A stretch of 27,524 nucleotides of DNA, from assembly GCA_041164825.1 (NCBI GenBank), contig JBEAOO010000019.1, positions 1-27,524 on the forward strand. Direction: 5' to 3'. Origin of the DNA: JBEAOO01 sp041164825 (GTDB lineage: Bacteria > Pseudomonadota > Gammaproteobacteria > Burkholderiales > Burkholderiaceae_C). Positions 12,308 through 20,191 of the stretch are shown piece by piece. The notes under the pieces are model-generated. The model was not told the DNA's origin. It did no database searches and saw nothing but the letters and a program-made list of their open reading frames with translations. Positions within the stretch are counted from its first letter, which is position 1. Each line of letters starts with the position of its first letter. Position numbers and translations under genes: made by a program.

Positions 12308-13433
12308 CGGGGGTCCTGAGAGAAGAATCGGGGGCGGGCGGCGGCAGCAATGCGAGCAACGCGGCGTTGAAGGCCACGCCGAGCTCAAAGTCTAGCGGCA
12401 GCACCCACACGCGGGCGGCGCCCACGCGCTCGGGGCGCAGCTTGACGGCATCTTTTTCGGTCAGTACCACGTCGATGGCCGCGTCCAGCGGCCAGGGCAG
12501 GGTGGCGTAGTCGTGATGATCGGGCAGGGGCAGGTGGGTGGCTTGCAGCCCAGCGGCGTCAACCATGTCGAAAAATCGTTTCGGGCGGGCGGTGCCCGCC
12601 ACCGCCCACACCGGCCGGCCGCGCAGCGCCAGCAGCGCGGCCGCGGTGGCCGGCTGGCCGTCCCACCAGTCGGCCAAGGCCGCCGCGCCGCGCAAGCCCC
12701 GCCGTGCCACGCTGCCGGGCCAGGGCGTGCTGGGCGCTGGCGCGTTGTAGAGCACCAGGCTGCGCGCGGGCGGCTGGGCTGTGAAGGGTTCGCGCAAAGG
12801 GCCGGCCGGCAGCAGCCAGCCATTGCCCACGCCGCGCTCGTCAAACACGATCACTTGGGCTTGCCGTGGCAGGGCGGCGTGCTGCAGGCCGTCGTCGCTG
12901 ACGATGACGGTGAGCTCGGGGTGGGCGGCCAACAGGGCCTCGGCCACCGCGCGCCGTTGGCGGCCCACGAACACCGGCACGCCAGCGCGCAGGCGCAGCA
13001 GCAGCGGCTCGTCGCCGGCGGCCTGGGCGCTGCTGGCGGGGGTCACCTCGCCGATGGCATCGCTGCTGCGCCCGTGGCCGCGCGAGACGATGCCCGGCCG
13101 GTGGCCATGGCGGCGCAGCAGGTCCACCGCCGCCAGCACGGTGGGCGTTTTGCCGGCACCGCCGACGATCAGGTTGCCCACCACCAACACCGGCACGCGC
13201 AGCGGCACCGGTGGCACGGCACGGGCGCGTTGCCGTGTGAGCAGCACGCCGGCCAGCGCCGATATCGGCCACAGCGCGCGGGCCAACAGGCCGCGGCCCA
13301 GCCAGGCGCGGGTCAGCGTGCGTTCGAGCCACGCGCCGCGCGAGCGGGGCAGCGTCAAGGGTGGGAGGGGGCTGGCGCCAGGCAACGCAGGGGGCGCGTC
13401 AGCGCGGCGCGGCGTTGGCGGCCTGGGTGGCAA
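12288..13433 (-). CDS. lpxK: Tetraacyldisaccharide 4'-kinase
   Basis: The product phosphorylates the 4' position of tetraacyldisaccharide-1-phosphate to make lipid IVA at the inner membrane. The Walker A GNLIVGGAGKTPT (86-98) is the LpxK signature. IVSRGHGR, a DDGLQH motif with the catalytic Asp-His pair, VFDERGVGNG, the LPLPDHHDY region and VVLTEKDAVKL follow. A hydrophobic stretch near residues 50-66 would anchor it. At 381 aa it is longer than usual because of a Pro/Ala-rich N-terminal extension. The only ATG (13433) lies 35 bp inside exbD; TTG codons 15-25 residues further in are possible starts, so the N-terminus is uncertain. Confidence 0.93.
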   Translation of the reverse strand: MPPRPPTPRRADAPPALPGASPLPPLTLPRSRGAWLERTLTRAWLGRGLLARALWPISALAGVLLTRQRARAVPPVPLRVPVLVVGNLIVGGAGKTPTVLAAVDLLRRHGHRPGIVSRGHGRSSDAIGEVTPASSAQAAGDEPLLLRLRAGVPVFVGRQRRAVAEALLAAHPELTVIVSDDGLQHAALPRQAQVIVFDERGVGNGWLLPAGPLREPFTAQPPARSLVLYNAPAPSTPWPGSVARRGLRGAAALADWWDGQPATAAALLALRGRPVWAVAGTARPKRFFDMVDAAGLQATHLPLPDHHDYATLPWPLDAAIDVVLTEKDAVKLRPERVGAARVWVLPLDFELGVAFNAALLALLPPPAPDSSLRTPDGHPTA

Positions 13434-13839
13434 AGGTCAGGCGCGGCAGGTTGGCGCGGCGTGCGGCGTCAAGCACATTGATCACCGATTGGTGCGCGGC
13501 CGTGGCGTCGGCCGAGACGATGACCACCGCATCGGCCGAACCGCCCTCAGCAGCCGCGGCCACCATCTCGGCAGCGAGCACGTCCACGCTGCGGCCATCC
13601 ACCAGCTTGCGGTTGACGGTGTAGCGGCCGTCGGCGGCCACCGAGACGATGATCTCGCGCGGCCGGTCTTTGAGCTGCTCGGCGTCGGCCACCGGCAGCG
13701 TGATCTGCAACTCGGTGAACTTGGAGTAGGTGGTGGACAACATCAAAAAGATCAGCACCACCAGCAGCACGTCGATGAAGGGGATCAGGTTGATCTCTGG
13801 CTCCATGTCGGCGCGCGACTTGCGAAAGTTCATCGTCAT
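13399..13839 (-). CDS. exbD: ExbD/TolR-family biopolymer transport protein
   Basis: The 146-aa protein has a short cytoplasmic N-terminus, one membrane helix (about 17-37) bearing the proton-conducting Asp in IPFIDVLLVVLIFLML (D23), and a periplasmic domain ending in VINVLDAARRANL. With ExbB it converts the proton gradient into force, delivered through TonB or a TolA-like protein. It follows exbB by 11 bp. No tonB or tolA is nearby, so the partner cannot be named from this window; location beside lipid A genes is common in Betaproteobacteria. Alternative ATG two codons later (13833). Confidence 0.93.
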   Translation of the reverse strand: MTMNFRKSRADMEPEINLIPFIDVLLVVLIFLMLSTTYSKFTELQITLPVADAEQLKDRPREIIVSVAADGRYTVNRKLVDGRSVDVLAAEMVAAAAEGGSADAVVIVSADATAAHQSVINVLDAARRANLPRLTFATQAANAAPR

Positions 13840-13850
13840 GGCGCTGAGCC

Positions 13851-14492
13851 TCAGTGTGCCGCCGGGTGCTGGGGCACCGAGAAGCGCATCAGGTGCGGCA
13901 CCATGCGCTCGCTGGCCAGCTCCAGCTGCAGCGCAAACGCATCCACACGGCGGCGCAGGTAGCGGTACACCATCAGCGAGGGGATGGCGATGATCAGCCC
14001 GAAGGCGGTGTTGTAGAGCGCCACCGAGATGCCGTGCGCCAGCAGCGCCGGGTTGCCGCCGCCGGTGGGCGCTTGCGAGCCGAAGATCTCGATCATGCCG
14101 ATCACCGTGCCCAGCAGGCCGAGCAGCGGGGCGCTGGACGCAATGGTGCCCAGGGTGTTGAGGTAGCGTTCGAGGTGGTGCACAGCGGCGCGGCCGGCCG
14201 ACTCAAACGCGTTGCGCAGCGTTTTTTCATCAATGCGCGGCTCGGCAATCACGGCGCGCAAACCGCTGGCCAGCACCTGGCCCAGCACCGAGTTCTCGGC
14301 CAGCTTGTTGACCACATCGGCCGCAGGCAAGCTGGCGCGTGTGACCGACAGCACCTCGTCGAGCAAGGTGGGCGGCACGACCTTGGCAGTGCGCAGGCTG
14401 CTCAGGCGTTCAATGATCAAGGCCAGCGCGGCAATCGAGCAGGCAATCAGCGGCCAAATGGGCCATCCAGCGGCTTGTATGATCGAAAACAA
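13851..14492 (-). CDS. exbB: MotA/TolQ/ExbB proton-channel family protein
   Basis: With a TTG start at 14492 the product is 213 aa, close to the family norm. Three membrane segments are visible (about 10-27, 113-135 and 155-175), with the family signature APLLGLLGTVIGMIEIF between them and ALYNTAFGLIIAIPSLM after it. TTG is chosen because a GAGAGG lies 7 nt upstream and FSIIQAAGWPIWPL is the conserved N-terminus; the in-frame ATG further upstream would add about 50 unrelated residues and run through the candidate promoter. It is the first gene of the exbB-exbD-lpxK-Trm112-kdsB run. Confidence 0.93.
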   Translation of the reverse strand: MFSIIQAAGWPIWPLIACSIAALALIIERLSSLRTAKVVPPTLLDEVLSVTRASLPAADVVNKLAENSVLGQVLASGLRAVIAEPRIDEKTLRNAFESAGRAAVHHLERYLNTLGTIASSAPLLGLLGTVIGMIEIFGSQAPTGGGNPALLAHGISVALYNTAFGLIIAIPSLMVYRYLRRRVDAFALQLELASERMVPHLMRFSVPQHPAAH

Positions 14493-14531
14493 TCCGGTCC
14501 TCTCGGGCAGTTCAGGGGTGGGAGCCGCGCG

Positions 14532-14537
14532 ATTATG
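14532..14537 (-). promoter_or_regulatory. Candidate -10 box of the exbB operon
   Basis: CATAAT on the minus strand (14537 to 14532), giving a start near 14525 and a leader of about 33 nt before the TTG. No strong -35 is seen. Confidence 0.4.
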
Positions 14538-14640
14538 GCCCCATTGCGGATGCCCTCCGCGCACTGCCCCCTGCCCCGCAGCGCCCGGCAGGCAGCGCCG
14601 CAACGACGCGCCGAGCCGTGCCCCGTCCATCCCCGTTTTC

Positions 14641-14649
14641 TGTGGATAA
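14641..14649. promoter_or_regulatory. Perfect DnaA box in the exbB-xseA intergenic region
   Basis: TGTGGATAA is the exact reverse complement of the consensus TTATCCACA, followed 4 bp later by a looser TGTGGGCA. The region 14493-14839 holds no gene; besides this box it contains the exbB -10 candidate and a TTGACG (14695-14700) without a clear partner. Confidence 0.55.
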
Positions 14650-14839
14650 CTTTGTGGGCAACCCGGGTGAGAACGCGCCAAACCCGCGAAAACATTGACG
14701 TGTCTCTAGTTTGCTCAATCTGAGAGCAGGAAGTTTTCTTTGCAAATCAATCACTTAGCGCACTGTTTCAGGCGCGTGACAGCACAGACCCGCCGCAAAG
14801 CCACTGTTGGCGCGGCTGTGGAGTTCTCAGGCCGCGCCA

Positions 14840-16177
14840 ATGCTGGGTTTGCCGATGGTTGATGCCTCGTCAGGCCTGATGCCGCGCCGGGTGTGGGGGG
14901 TCGCGGCCTTGATTCATGCGCTCTCCGACAGCCTCGCGGCCCGCTTTGGCGCATGCACGGTGCAGGGCGAGATCTCGGGCTTTTCGCGCGCGGCCAGCGG
15001 CCACTGCTACCTCAGCCTCAAGGACGCCGAGGGGCAGCCCGCGCTGGTGCGCTGCGCGATGTTTCGCCGCGCCGCCAGCGCGCTCGACTTCGCGCCCCAG
15101 GACGGCCAGCGCGTGGAAGTGCGCGGCCGGCTGGCGCTGTACGAGCCGCGCGGAGAGTTGCAATTTGTCATCGAATCGATGCAGCGTGCCGGTGCCGGCG
15201 CGCTGATGGAGCAGTTTCTGCGGCTCAAGGCGCGGTTGGAAGCCGAAGGCCTGTTCGATGGCGCCCGCAAGCGCGACCTGCCGGCCTACCCGCAGCGCCT
15301 GGGTGTGATCACCTCGCTGGGTGCGGCGGCGCTGCACGATGTGTGCACCGCACTGGCCCGGCGCGCGCCGCATGTGGCGGTGGTGGTTTACCCCGCGCTG
15401 GTGCAGGGCGCTGATGCGGCGTCGGCGCTGGCCGCGGCACTGGCGCTGGCCAATGCGCGCAACGAGGTGGACGCGCTGATCCTGTGCCGCGGCGGGGGCT
15501 CGCTCGAAGACCTGTGGAGCTTCAACGACGAGCGCGTGGTGCGCGCGGTGGCGGGCAGCGCCTTGCCCATCGTCTGCGGCGTGGGCCACGAAACCGACTT
15601 CACGCTGTGCGACTTCGCGGCCGACCTGCGCGCGCCCACGCCCACGGCCGCGGCCGAGCTGGCCGCACCCGCCACGCGCGATTGCCTCGACACCTTGCGG
15701 GCGCTGGCTGGGTTGATGCAGCGCCGCGTCGGCCGCGTGCTCGATGGCCAGGCGCAGCGGCTCGATGCGGCCGGCCTGCGCCTGTCGCGCCCCACCGAGC
15801 GTTTGCGCCGCCAGCAGGTGCAGCTCACGCAGCTGCAGCACCGCCTGGCCGCTGCGGTGCGCGTGCAGGGCCCGCGCGAGCAGGCGCGCTTGGAGCGCCT
15901 GGCCACCCGCGCGCAGCGGGCCCTGACGGGCCGGCAAGCGGCGGCCCAACAGCGCCTGGAAACCCTGGGCGCACGCCTGCAAGCGCTGGACCCGCAACGC
16001 GTGCTGCAACGCGGCTATGCCTGGCTCGCCGACGCGCAGGGCCAGCCGGTGCAATCGGTGAAGCAGCTCAGCGTGGGGCAGGGCGTGACCACCGTCTTGG
16101 CCGATGGCCGGGCCGAGGCCACCGTCACGGCCTTGCAGCCCGCCAAGCCCCGCCGCCGTGCCCGCAAAGCCGAGTAG
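14840..16177 (+). CDS. xseA: Exodeoxyribonuclease VII large subunit
   Basis: With the ATG at 14840 the protein is 445 aa. An N-terminal OB fold (about 17-112; VQGEISGFSRAASGHCYLSL) binds single-stranded DNA. The catalytic core includes LGVITSLGAAALHDV, CRGGGSLEDLWSFNDE (about 216-231), CGVGHETDFTLCDFAADLRA and PTPTAAAE, and a long Arg/Gln/Leu-rich coiled coil (about 275-400) would bind the small XseB subunits. It degrades single-stranded DNA to oligonucleotides. The start is uncertain: ATG at 14855 and a TTG at 14807 are in frame, and none has a good Shine-Dalgarno. xseB is not in the window. It is divergent from exbB and followed by sodB. Confidence 0.93.
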   Translation: MLGLPMVDASSGLMPRRVWGVAALIHALSDSLAARFGACTVQGEISGFSRAASGHCYLSLKDAEGQPALVRCAMFRRAASALDFAPQDGQRVEVRGRLALYEPRGELQFVIESMQRAGAGALMEQFLRLKARLEAEGLFDGARKRDLPAYPQRLGVITSLGAAALHDVCTALARRAPHVAVVVYPALVQGADAASALAAALALANARNEVDALILCRGGGSLEDLWSFNDERVVRAVAGSALPIVCGVGHETDFTLCDFAADLRAPTPTAAAELAAPATRDCLDTLRALAGLMQRRVGRVLDGQAQRLDAAGLRLSRPTERLRRQQVQLTQLQHRLAAAVRVQGPREQARLERLATRAQRALTGRQAAAQQRLETLGARLQALDPQRVLQRGYAWLADAQGQPVQSVKQLSVGQGVTTVLADGRAEATVTALQPAKPRRRARKAE

Positions 16178-16199
16178 CCTCAGGCGCAAGCCGGGCTCC

Positions 16200-16228
16200 C
16201 TGCAAGGGCACACTCATCTGCCTACAAT
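16200..16228 (+). promoter_or_regulatory. Candidate sodB promoter
   Basis: CTGCAA (16200-16205) and TACAAT (16223-16228) are separated by 17 bp. Transcription would start near 16235, leaving a leader of about 65 nt before the sodB ATG. Confidence 0.55.
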
Positions 16229-16299
16229 CTCACGCTGACACCCGTCATCGCGTCTCGCACCCGATCTCAAACTCGATCCAAACACCAAGGAAGAAGCCC

Positions 16300-16881
16300 A
16301 TGGAACACACCCTGCCGCCGCTGCCCTATGCCATCGATGCCCTGGCTCCCCACCTGAGCCAAGAAACGCTGGAGTTCCACCATGGCAAGCACCACAACGC
16401 TTACGTCGTGAACCTGAACAACCTGCAAAAGGGCACCGAGTTTGAAGCCCTGTCGCTGGAAGAGATCGTCAAGAAGGCCTCGGGTGGCGTGTACAACAAC
16501 GCGGCCCAGATCTGGAACCACACCTTCTTCTGGAACTGCATGAAGCCGCAAGGCGGTGCTGAGCCCACGGGCGCGCTGGCCGACGCCATCAACGCCAAGT
16601 TCGGCAGCTACGCCGCCTTCAAGGAAGCCTTCACCAAGAGCGCCGTCGGCAACTTCGGTTCGGGCTGGACCTGGCTGGTGAAGAAGGCCGACGGCTCGGT
16701 CGATATCGTCAACATGGGCGCCGCCGGCACCCCGCTGACGACCGGCGACAAGGCCCTGCTGACCATCGACGTGTGGGAACACGCCTACTACATCGACTAC
16801 CGCAACATGCGCCCGAAGTTCGTCGAGACCTTCCTGACCTCGCTGGTCAACTGGTCGTTCGCCGAAGCCAACTTCGCCTGA
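16300..16881 (+). CDS. sodB: Superoxide dismutase, Fe type
   Basis: The 193-aa enzyme converts superoxide to hydrogen peroxide and oxygen in the cytoplasm. The metal ligands are H27 (EFHHGKHHNAYV), H74 (WNHTFFWNC), D157 and H161 (DVWEHAYYIDY). Gln at about 70 (NNAAQIWNH) in the second shell and the overall sequence indicate the iron form. AAGGAAGA lies just before the ATG. The in-frame open stretch upstream belongs to the alternate frame of xseA and is not part of the gene. A strong bidirectional terminator follows. Confidence 0.98.
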   Translation: MEHTLPPLPYAIDALAPHLSQETLEFHHGKHHNAYVVNLNNLQKGTEFEALSLEEIVKKASGGVYNNAAQIWNHTFFWNCMKPQGGAEPTGALADAINAKFGSYAAFKEAFTKSAVGNFGSGWTWLVKKADGSVDIVNMGAAGTPLTTGDKALLTIDVWEHAYYIDYRNMRPKFVETFLTSLVNWSFAEANFA

Positions 16882-16950
16882 TTGCGACCCACCACGCGGC
16901 GCGGCCTGCGGGCCGTGCCGGCGCGGGCCTCAGCCTGTGTGTGGCGCCCA

Positions 16951-16982
16951 CAAAAAAGCCGGTCCTGGTGACCGGCTTTTTG
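16951..16982. terminator. Bidirectional terminator between convergent sodB and the DUF192 gene
   Basis: GCCGGTC-CTGGT-GACCGGC (16958-16976) is flanked by six A on the left and five T on the right, so it can end transcription on both strands. Confidence 0.92.
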
Positions 16983-17010
16983 CTGCCCGCTGTGTTGGCG
17001 CGGCGCGCCT

Positions 17011-17472
17011 TCAGGGTTTGAACATGGCGCCTTGCAAGCTGCTGCCGGCCTTGAGCCCGCGCTTGTCGAACCAACCTTTGTTCATCTCCAGCACGAAGCG
17101 CACCGGTTTGGTCGAGCAGTGTGAATCCAGCGTTTGCGGCTTCATGTCGTCGATGTTGACGATGCGGCCGGTGTCGTCCACAAACGCCACCGACAAGGGC
17201 AGCAGCGTGTTTTTCATCCAGAAGCACTGCGTGGCGGGCTGCTCAAACACAAACAACATGCCCTCACCGGTGGGCATCGACGGGCGGTTCATCAGGCCGA
17301 TGGCGCGCTGTTCGGGCGTTTGCGCGATCTGCGCTTGGATGTTGTGGATGCCGGCAGTGATCACCATCGCCGGCAGGCGCTGCGGGCCCTCTTGGGCCTG
17401 AACGGCGGTGGCGCTGAGCAGTGCGGCAGCGAGCCAGGCCAGGGCAGAGTGCAATGGCTTGATATTTGTCAT
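17011..17472 (-). CDS. Secreted DUF192 family protein
   Basis: The 153-aa product has a Sec signal peptide with a hydrophobic core (about 11-24) and a probable cleavage after AVQA (residue 26). The mature part carries the DUF192 pattern: ITAGIHNIQAQIAQTPEQRAIGLMNRPSMP, GMLFVFEQPATQCFWMKNTLLPLSVAFVDDTGRIVNIDDM and VRFVLEMNKGWFDKRGLKAG. The family is widespread and its role is not established. It is divergent from ccoI and convergent with sodB. A CATAAT -10 candidate (17503 to 17498, minus strand) lies about 26 bp before the ATG. Confidence 0.9.
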   Translation of the reverse strand: MTNIKPLHSALAWLAAALLSATAVQAQEGPQRLPAMVITAGIHNIQAQIAQTPEQRAIGLMNRPSMPTGEGMLFVFEQPATQCFWMKNTLLPLSVAFVDDTGRIVNIDDMKPQTLDSHCSTKPVRFVLEMNKGWFDKRGLKAGSSLQGAMFKP

Positions 17473-17500
17473 GTGGAGGGGCGAGAGTTGCCACTAGATT
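17459..17500 (+). promoter_or_regulatory. Candidate FNR/Anr-dependent promoter of ccoI
   Basis: TTGAT-ATTT-GTCAT (17459-17472) matches 8 of 10 positions of the FNR consensus TTGAT-N4-ATCAA. Its centre is 41.5 bp before 17507, and TAGATT (17495-17500) stands at the right distance to be the -10 box for that start. ATG follows at 17524. The site overlaps the start codon of the DUF192 gene on the other strand. The right half-site is weak, so this is tentative. Confidence 0.42.
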
Positions 17501-17523
17501 ATGGCGGTCCCTTGCACCGCGCC

Positions 17524-19953
17524 ATGACCTTCGCCCTGAGCCCTGAACACCCACCGCTTGTTGATCGTCCTGCCGCCCCAGCCGACAGCGCCGAGGCCGG
17601 CTTGCTGGCGCTCGACAACCCGCTGGAGCAAGGCGAGTTCACGCATTGGCTGACCGACGCCGAGGGGGCCCGCGTGGGGGTGTCGCAGTTCCGCCTTTCG
17701 GGCATGACCTGTGCCGCCTGCGCGGGGCTGATCGAGAACGCCTTGATGACCGTGCCTGGCGTGCAGAGCGCGCGCGTGAGCGCCAGCGCCGAGCGTGCCG
17801 AGGTGCGCTGGGCGCCGCACACCACCCGCCCTTCGGCGATGGTGAATGCCGTGCGCCGTGCGGGCTACGACGCCGTGCCCGATGTGGCCGCCCCGGCCCG
17901 AGCGCTGCGCGAGCGCGAGCACCGCAAAGCCATCTGGCGTTTGTTCGTGGCCGGCTTTTCGATGATGCAGGTGATGATGTACGCCACGCCCGCCTATGTG
18001 GCCGCACCCGGCGACATCGCGCCCGATTTGCTCAAGCTCTTGCAGTGGGCCAGTTGGCTGCTGAGCATCCCGGCAGTGCTGTTTTCGGCAGGCCCCTTTT
18101 TCAGCGGCGCCTGGCACAGTCTGCGCGCGCGGCGCATCGGCATGGACGTGCCGGTGGCCTTGGGTGTGGCGGTCACCTTCATCGCCAGCACGGGCGCCAC
18201 CTTCGATCCGGGCGGCATGTTTGGTCACGCGGTTTATTTCGATTCGCTGACCATGTTCATCTTCTTTTTGCTCGGCGGTCGCACGCTGGAGTTGCGGGCC
18301 CGGCACCGGGTGGCCGCAGCGCTGGAAGCGGCCGTGGCCCGCCTGCCCGAGACGGTGTTGCGCCTGCTGCCCGATGGCCGCAGCGAGCGCGTGACGCCGC
18401 GCCAGTTGCTGGTGGGCGACCGCGTGCAGGTCAGCGTGGGCCAGGCGTTTCCGGCCGATGGGCCGCTGCTCAGTGGCGCCACGCAGGTCGATGAGTCGCT
18501 GCTCACGGGCGAGTCGATGCCCGTGGTCAAACGCGAGGGCGACGAGTTGGTGGCGGGCAGCTTGAACCTGCTGGCACCTGTGACGCAGCAGGTGCTGCGC
18601 CTGGGGGCTGACACGCGGTACGAAGGCATCGTGGCGCTGATGCGTGGCGCGCTCACGCAGCGACCGGCGTTGGTGCGAGATGCCGATCGCTGGGCCGGGC
18701 CGTTTTTGTGGGGCGTGTTGCTGCTGGCCGCGGGTGGCGCGGCGCTGTGGTCGCTCAGCGATCCCTCGCGTGCGGTGTGGGTGGCCGTGTCGGTGTTGAT
18801 CGTGACCTGCCCGTGTGCCTTGTCGCTGGCCGCGCCCTCGGCCTTGTTGAGCGCGGCCGGCGCCTTGGCCAAACGCGGCGTGCTGTTGCATCGCCTGGAT
18901 GCGATGGAAGCGCTGGCGCGGGCCGACTGGCTGGTGCTCGACAAAACCGGCACGTTGACCGAAGACCGGCTGGTGCTGCGCGCCAGCGAGCTGACCGCTG
19001 CGGCCGCCACATCGCGCTGTGACGCCGATGACTTGCGCACGCAAGCCTCCGCCCTGGCCGCGCACTCCCTCCACCCCTTGTCACGTGCACTGGCTGAGTC
19101 CGCGCCGCGAGCGCCAGCACACGCTGCACTCTGGGCCGACGTCAGCGAACTCGCTGGCTTGGGCTTGCAGGCGCGCAGCACGGTGGATGGCCGCTGGTAT
19201 CGCCTCGGTGCGGTGACCTGGGTGGAAGAGGGCGCAGCGACTGACACAGCGACTGACCCTTTGGCCGACGCTGCCCTGGCGATGCCGCGCAGCCTATCGC
19301 CGCTGCACGACGCCGCTGATGCGCGCGTGGCCTTCGGCCCGTTGGGCGCAGCGTGGATGCACTTTGACTTCGACGAGGTGTTGCGTGCCGATGCCGCCGC
19401 CGCCGTGCGCCAAGCGCAGGCCGATGGCCTGCATGTGGTGCTGCTCTCGGGCGACACCGAGCCCCGCGTGGCCGCACTCGCCCGGCAACTCGGCATCAAC
19501 GACGTGCGCGCCGCCGCCACGCCGCAAGACAAGCTCGACGTGGTGGCGCAGGCCCAAGCCACTGGCCACACGGTCGTGATGGTGGGCGATGGCCTCAACG
19601 ACGCGCCGGTGCTGGCGCGCGCCGATGTGTCGTTCGCTTTTGCGCACGGTGCCGCGGTGTCGCAGTCGCATGCCGACGCGGTGCTGCTCAGCACCCGCCT
19701 GGGCGACGTGATGCAAGCGCGCGCCCTGGCGCGCCGCAGCCTGCGCGTGATCCGTCAAAACCTCGGCTGGGCGGTGCTCTACAACGCCAGCTGCATTCCG
19801 CTGGCCCTCAGTGGCTGGTTGCCGCCCTGGGCCGCGGGCCTGGGCATGGCCAGCAGCTCGCTTTTTGTGGTGCTCAACAGCTTGCGCTTGGCGCGGCCAC
19901 TGGCGCCCACCGACACCCCGCCGATGGGCACCCGTCAGCCCGTCGCGGCCTGA
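17524..19953 (+). CDS. ccoI: Cu+-exporting P1B-type ATPase of the cbb3 oxidase cluster
   Basis: The 809-aa inner-membrane pump moves Cu+ outward for assembly of the haem-copper centre of cbb3 oxidase. One N-terminal heavy-metal domain carries GMTCAAC (C63, C66). Six to eight membrane segments follow. LLTGES (327-331) is the actuator, CPC (429-431) in IVTCPCALSLAAPSAL is the membrane metal site, DKTGTLT (473-479) holds the phosphorylated Asp, and GDGLNDAPVLA is the hinge. About 55 residues precede the metal domain. The position directly before ccoS and ccoN identifies it as CcoI/FixI rather than general CopA. The ATG at 17524 is preferred; the in-frame region upstream is antisense to the DUF192 gene. 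Confidence 0.95.
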   Translation: MTFALSPEHPPLVDRPAAPADSAEAGLLALDNPLEQGEFTHWLTDAEGARVGVSQFRLSGMTCAACAGLIENALMTVPGVQSARVSASAERAEVRWAPHTTRPSAMVNAVRRAGYDAVPDVAAPARALREREHRKAIWRLFVAGFSMMQVMMYATPAYVAAPGDIAPDLLKLLQWASWLLSIPAVLFSAGPFFSGAWHSLRARRIGMDVPVALGVAVTFIASTGATFDPGGMFGHAVYFDSLTMFIFFLLGGRTLELRARHRVAAALEAAVARLPETVLRLLPDGRSERVTPRQLLVGDRVQVSVGQAFPADGPLLSGATQVDESLLTGESMPVVKREGDELVAGSLNLLAPVTQQVLRLGADTRYEGIVALMRGALTQRPALVRDADRWAGPFLWGVLLLAAGGAALWSLSDPSRAVWVAVSVLIVTCPCALSLAAPSALLSAAGALAKRGVLLHRLDAMEALARADWLVLDKTGTLTEDRLVLRASELTAAAATSRCDADDLRTQASALAAHSLHPLSRALAESAPRAPAHAALWADVSELAGLGLQARSTVDGRWYRLGAVTWVEEGAATDTATDPLADAALAMPRSLSPLHDAADARVAFGPLGAAWMHFDFDEVLRADAAAAVRQAQADGLHVVLLSGDTEPRVAALARQLGINDVRAAATPQDKLDVVAQAQATGHTVVMVGDGLNDAPVLARADVSFAFAHGAAVSQSHADAVLLSTRLGDVMQARALARRSLRVIRQNLGWAVLYNASCIPLALSGWLPPWAAGLGMASSSLFVVLNSLRLARPLAPTDTPPMGTRQPVAA

Positions 19954-19970
19954 ATCAAGAACCTGCTCCC

Positions 19971-20153
19971 ATGGACATTCTGTATTTGCTCATCCCCATG
20001 TCGGTGCTGCTCGTGTTCGGGATCATCGCGATCTTTGCCTGGGCGCTGCAGGGCGGGCAATTTGACGATCTGGCGCGCGAGGGCGAGCGAATCCTCGACG
20101 CTACCGCGCCGCAGGTTGATGGCGATCAAGCGGGCCAGGCTGCCCCCCCATAA
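19971..20153 (+). CDS. ccoS: cbb3 oxidase maturation protein CcoS
   Basis: The 60-aa protein has one N-terminal membrane helix (about 4-27, ILYLLIPMSVLLVFGIIAIF) followed by WAL-x-GGQFDDLAREGERIL, the family's conserved motif. CcoS is needed to insert haem and copper into CcoN. It lies 17 bp after ccoI, so it is probably co-transcribed with it. The last codons contain the FNR box that serves ccoN. Confidence 0.95.
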   Translation: MDILYLLIPMSVLLVFGIIAIFAWALQGGQFDDLAREGERILDATAPQVDGDQAGQAAPP

Positions 20154-20157
20154 CAAT
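20116..20157 (+). promoter_or_regulatory. FNR/Anr-activated promoter of ccoNOQP
   Basis: TTGAT-GGCG-ATCAA (20116-20129) is a perfect FNR consensus. AACAAT (20152-20157) makes a -10 box for a start at about 20164, placing the FNR box centre at -41.5, the class II activator position. The box lies within the end of ccoS and the -10 overlaps the ccoS stop codon. Confidence 0.85.
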
Positions 20158-20191
20158 CGGCAACAGTTGAACGACCTGAAGGAGAAGAAAC

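Noticed and set aside
17494..19074. 526-codon minus-strand frame opposite ccoI
   Set aside because: Antisense shadow of a P-type ATPase whose motifs are all intact on the plus strand.
20062..20076. Second FNR-like half-site (TTGAC) inside ccoS
   Set aside because: It has no ATCAA partner at 4-bp spacing.
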